Positions 60,656-64,000 of a DNA stretch of 64,000 nucleotides are shown one piece after another. This DNA comes from Globisporangium splendens (lineage: Eukaryota; Oomycota; Peronosporomycetes; Pythiales; Pythiaceae). The notes beneath the pieces were generated by a model that ran no database searches, was not told the DNA's origin, and worked only from the letters and a program-made list of their open reading frames with translations. Where the stretch lies: NCBI GenBank assembly GCA_006386115.1, contig VFIW01000088.1, forward strand, positions 1 through 64,000, in the 5' to 3' direction. A program made the translations under genes and the position numbers. Positions within the stretch are counted from its first letter, which is position 1. Every line of letters begins with the position of its first letter.

Positions 60656-63600
60656 TCTACGCTACCTGAGTGGCTTCGACTCGGAGGAGGCCGTTGGTTA
60701 CAGCGCCGAAGGCGCTGCGCTGGCTGTTCTGACTACCAAGTGGATGTGATGCTGTAGTTGTTGTGCTTGTTCTGCCTCGGTGGTTGGAAATCGCCACTGC
60801 TGTTCATACCCTCCAGGTCGCACCGATAGCCGATGTAGAACGTTGTTGTCAAGGAATTGGGTCACCGTGATGAGAACCTCGCGATGATAGGCTGCTGCCA
60901 CTTGCTGTGATGTCTGCGTGTCCATTGCGACGTTCGCTGCGCGGTCGGCCATTTTGTTGAATTCCCTGTAATGATGCGCCCAGCTTTTGACCCCAATGAC
61001 ATCCGCGATTCTGCGCGCCTTATGATACAGTTGGAGCAGGCGTGTGTTCTTCGGCGGTCTGTGGCACCGTTGCTGGGAGATGACCATGGCACTATCCCCA
61101 ACAACGTGGAGTGGATGCAGCCTCGCTGCCTGAGCGTGTCGAAGTCCGTGCACGAGTCCCCGATACTCCGCTGCGTTGTTGGTCGTGCTGGGATGTCTGT
61201 ACGCCATACTGGCTACCCAGAGAATCTCTGCTGTATGATTGTCTGTTTGCACTCGCACTATCACCGCACCAGACCCTCTTGACCCTGGGTTGCCCCTGGA
61301 GCCTCCGTCGAAGAACAGGATGAAGAATTCTTTGGCCGTACTCGTCTCGGTTGGATGTGTGACGAGGGGATGAGTTCTGGATCTAGAAGTGTGTCAACGT
61401 ACGCTCTGAGGACTCGAGTGTATACTGAATACTTGGAGCTGTCGTTGTGGCATTCCATTAACCGACGGAGACTATGCAGTCTGTTGTGAAGCGCCACAAT
61501 CAGTATTACAGAGTCCGCGCGGTCCGACTGGGATCGTCCATCAAGTCTCCGTAGTCGAGCTCCCCAGATACCATGGATGGTAACAGCCACTGTATGCCTC
61601 CAAAGTAAATGCGCCACAGGGTATAACTTGTCTTTGCAGTGGTCGAGCTCCTGCTCCTGCTCCTGCTCCTACTCCTGCTCCTGGGCCGTAATTTTCGTCT
61701 CAATCGCCTGCTACGCGGCACTTGGAGTGTCGGGGAGCTCTAAGCTGAAGAGCCATAGCTGGAGATCGTCAGTTGCTCGGATGCTCACTTTTTTGCAGCG
61801 CCGAAGCAAGCTTGACCACGCTGCCTGCGCTGTGGAGCAGTCCCAGAAGATGTGTTGCGACGTGGCGCGCCGAATATTTGAGCACTGCAGATGTGGGCAT
61901 CCAGTGCTGTTGTCGTTTCTGTTCCACAGAGGTATTTTGTTTGCCTTCAATCTGAACAATGTTTGCGTGGCGTAAGTGTTGAGTCCTGGGATTCTCTGGA
62001 CGTCTTGCCACTTCAGTTGGCCCAGCCCTCTGTTGACACCGGACTCTGCCACCTCCTGAGCAAACAGCGCGCGGTCTCGGGCCGCGAGCCCTGACTCTCG
62101 CCGCTTGGTCGACACGTACTTGTGGTACTGTTTTCGATTTGGTTTCCATCTGGCCTCTCCGCCCCAGATTTGAACAAATCTCGAGAGTGTTGAATGCGCG
62201 TAGACGCTCACTTTCTTGTTCCCTAAATCCGAGGAGGCTGCCAAATCACAGGAACTCATAGTGGTGATCTTGTGTCTGGCCCTCTTCGTGTGTGTCCATG
62301 TGCACCAGCATTGTCGAGTCAGTTTCCAGAGTCCATTCGTGATGTTGTTGAATCTCTGGAGTTGTGGATCGCAGCAGCTGCTCGTGGTGCGGTCGGTACA
62401 GCAGTTCCGGGTAGTTGTACAAGAGAGCCGAGCATAACCTCTCAAAAGCGCGTCTCGCCGGACCTGGCGGAGATGCTGAGCCGGTGAGTTTCCTGAAAGT
62501 GACGACACCTTTGCTTCTTCATGTCCAGTCGACAAGGTCACCTAGCCGTTCGCATCCTTTCACAAGAGCCGATGTCGTCGCGAGGCGATAGGGCTTCCCG
62601 CTGCGATCAAGCAGCCATGAGGATGTGTCGACTGATGCGTATTGTAGCCATTCAGCACAAAAAGGACCGTTCGATCTGCGCCACGATAGCAGGTAATTGC
62701 GTAATTTCTCATCCAGTTTGGTCTCCAGGTTCACGGTGAGGCTGGATCCGCTCCAGGCAGCAGTCCGCAGCGTCGGCAGGAACGACTGTGAAACGCGGCA
62801 CACCTCTGCTTTCTCCAAGTCGGTGAGCGGGGCCGTTTGCGCGTTCACCAGTATACTTGTTTCTGTCTCCCACAGGGTGGCGTCGTACTGGTTTTGGTCA
62901 TGTCGCGATGAGGTTCACTGAGGTGTGATGTAGTGAAGGGCGCCAGCAGTGCCTTTTTGACCGACCGTGAGCAGAACATCCCCCCAGTGCTCTGCCAAAA
63001 GCGTCTGCATCCGCTGCCCCTCTCGCCACCGTAATGGGTGCTAAGGTAAGCAGTTCTTGTTTCATGTTCGGCATGCCAATACCTCCTTCCTTCGTTGGGA
63101 GCTCTGCCTGTTCATCGGATAGCCACGCTCGCGCGTTCTTGCCTTCTCTGACGTCCCATACGAAGCGCTTGATCATCTGCTGTAGTCGCGTCACTACCGT
63201 CAGCGTCGGCCACTCATGCCGTACTATGTACAGCGCCTTCGGGATAGCGACAGCCCTCGCTATCACGGCACATTGTGATACTGACATGGTCTTCACTCGT
63301 GCCAGCTGGAGGTTTGCGTTCAAAAACTGTTCACATTTAGCCCAATTCGCCTCGGAGTTCGAGCTTTGGCCAACTTGGATCCCGAGATACCTGCAGTGGC
63401 TATGCTTCTCCACCGGAGCCATACCACACGTTTCCTGTAACTCGATCGTAGTCTAAGCTGCCAGAGAGAGCGCCACCGACTTGTGAACATTGACTTTGAG
63501 CCCGGAGGCGGCCCCAAACCCATCCAAAATGGCAAGTACGCGAGGAATATCGTTCGCCGTCTGGACGTATATCGTTGTATCATCAGCATATCCGCAGACT

Positions 63601-64000
63601 TTGACCGTTCCTGTTTCACTGTGGTCGGTGACCTGCACTCCATTCAGCTCCGGGTCCGCCTCCACTTTCTTGTACAGCAGTTCGAGTGCCAGGATGAAGA
63701 GGTGCGGGGCCGAAGGACAGCCCTGACGTATACCACATGCGACCTTTATGTGGGTAGATAGGAAGCCATTGACTTGGAAATGGGATCGCGTGTTCGCGTG
63801 TAGCGATATCACCAACCTGACGGAGACCTCAGGGAAACCAAGGAATCTCAGCGTTTCGGCGAGGAAAGTACGATCAAGCGAGTTGTGCGACTTTGCAAAG
63901 TCAAGGAGCAGCGCGATGGCTTTGCGTAAAGCTGAGTTTGTGGTGGCTCGCTTCTGTGCAGCCAGCAACGTGTCGGTAACTGTGGATATCAAGTGCCCAG
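60656..64000 (-). pseudogene. LINE2, right mirror copy, running off the window
   Basis: RNase H (61264-60698, TNNAAEYRGLVHGL), Cys/His region and linker (62541-61711), thumb (63422-62898) and RT (from 63992 to 63453, GYADDTTIYV) are in reverse order to the left copy. The same TAGs after RT and in the hexanucleotide array are present. The 5' part lies beyond 64000. Confidence 0.8.
61649..61684. repeat. CAGGAG array on the minus strand, 6 units
   Basis: Reads CTCCTG on the plus strand with one CTCCTA unit. Two units fewer than the mirror array at 52584-52631. Confidence 0.9.

Larger units (their letters stand above)
50267..64000. repeat. Inverted repeat IR3, open at the right edge
   Basis: The left arm is 50267-56746 and the right arm 57511-64000, mirrored about 57130 (sums 114257 near the centre, 114279 in LINE3 and LINE2 3' end, 114267 beyond the CAGGAG array). 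The match continues to the last base of the window, so the true arms are longer. The centre is the 764-base spacer shared with IR2. Confidence 0.9.

Noticed and set aside
24666..64000. Palindromes as simple fold-back sequencing artefacts
   Set aside because: Arms differ by substitutions, by array length (8 against 6 units), by separate frameshifts and by divergent secreted-protein genes, which a fold-back of one molecule would not show. Assembly of two haplotypes head to head remains possible.
1..64000. tRNA, rRNA or CRISPR features
   Set aside because: I saw no cloverleaf-type segment with A and B boxes, no rRNA core sequence and no regularly spaced short repeats. The short arrays present are coding minisatellites.

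Overview
The window looks like repeat-rich nuclear DNA of an oomycete, probably a Phytophthora relative (inference). The grounds are short phase-0 GT-AG introns of about 70 bases, chromodomain Ty3/gypsy elements, several LINE families with EEP, RT and RNase H domains, a family of small cysteine-rich secreted proteins, and a fragment of a giant-virus-like RNA polymerase subunit. I see no rRNA, tRNA or CRISPR array and no ordinary housekeeping gene.

Layout. 1-13210: a chromodomain Ty3/gypsy element on the minus strand (family 'gypsy-1'), split into two halves (A, 482-1955, and C, 8350-13210) by a second copy of the same family (B, 1959-8349). B's two LTRs face each other in inverted orientation. 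13211-20660: a second gypsy family ('gypsy-2') on the plus strand with both LTRs, primer site, polypurine tract, gag and pol. Both families carry a long antisense open frame with coiled-coil character at the 3' end. 20661-24643: a virus-like block with the C-terminal part of an RNA polymerase largest subunit, cut by LTR sequence at both ends, a solo LTR with target duplication, a two-exon gene resembling C-terminal domains of KilA-N/MSV199-type viral proteins, and a convergent proline-rich gene. 24666-42634: two copies of one LINE family ('LINE1', with an OTU-like protease domain in ORF1) arranged as a large inverted repeat around a two-exon coiled-coil gene. 42642-64000: two more large inverted repeats. 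At each centre sits a divergent pair of genes for small secreted six-cysteine proteins, flanked by fragments of two further LINE families (LINE2, LINE3).

So about 39 kb of the 64 kb consists of three consecutive palindromes (centres near 33650, 46065 and 57130). The last runs off the right edge. The four secreted-protein genes share signal peptide and flanks, but the pair at the third centre differs strongly in the mature protein, although kilobases of flanking LINE sequence match closely. This is the pattern expected of a rapidly diversifying, effector-like family. The transposon copies are mostly dead through single nonsense changes, frameshifts and truncations. Some of these are shared between palindrome arms, which shows that the arms arose by duplication and not by independent insertion.

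Comparisons between copies were made by eye. No database search or dating was possible.
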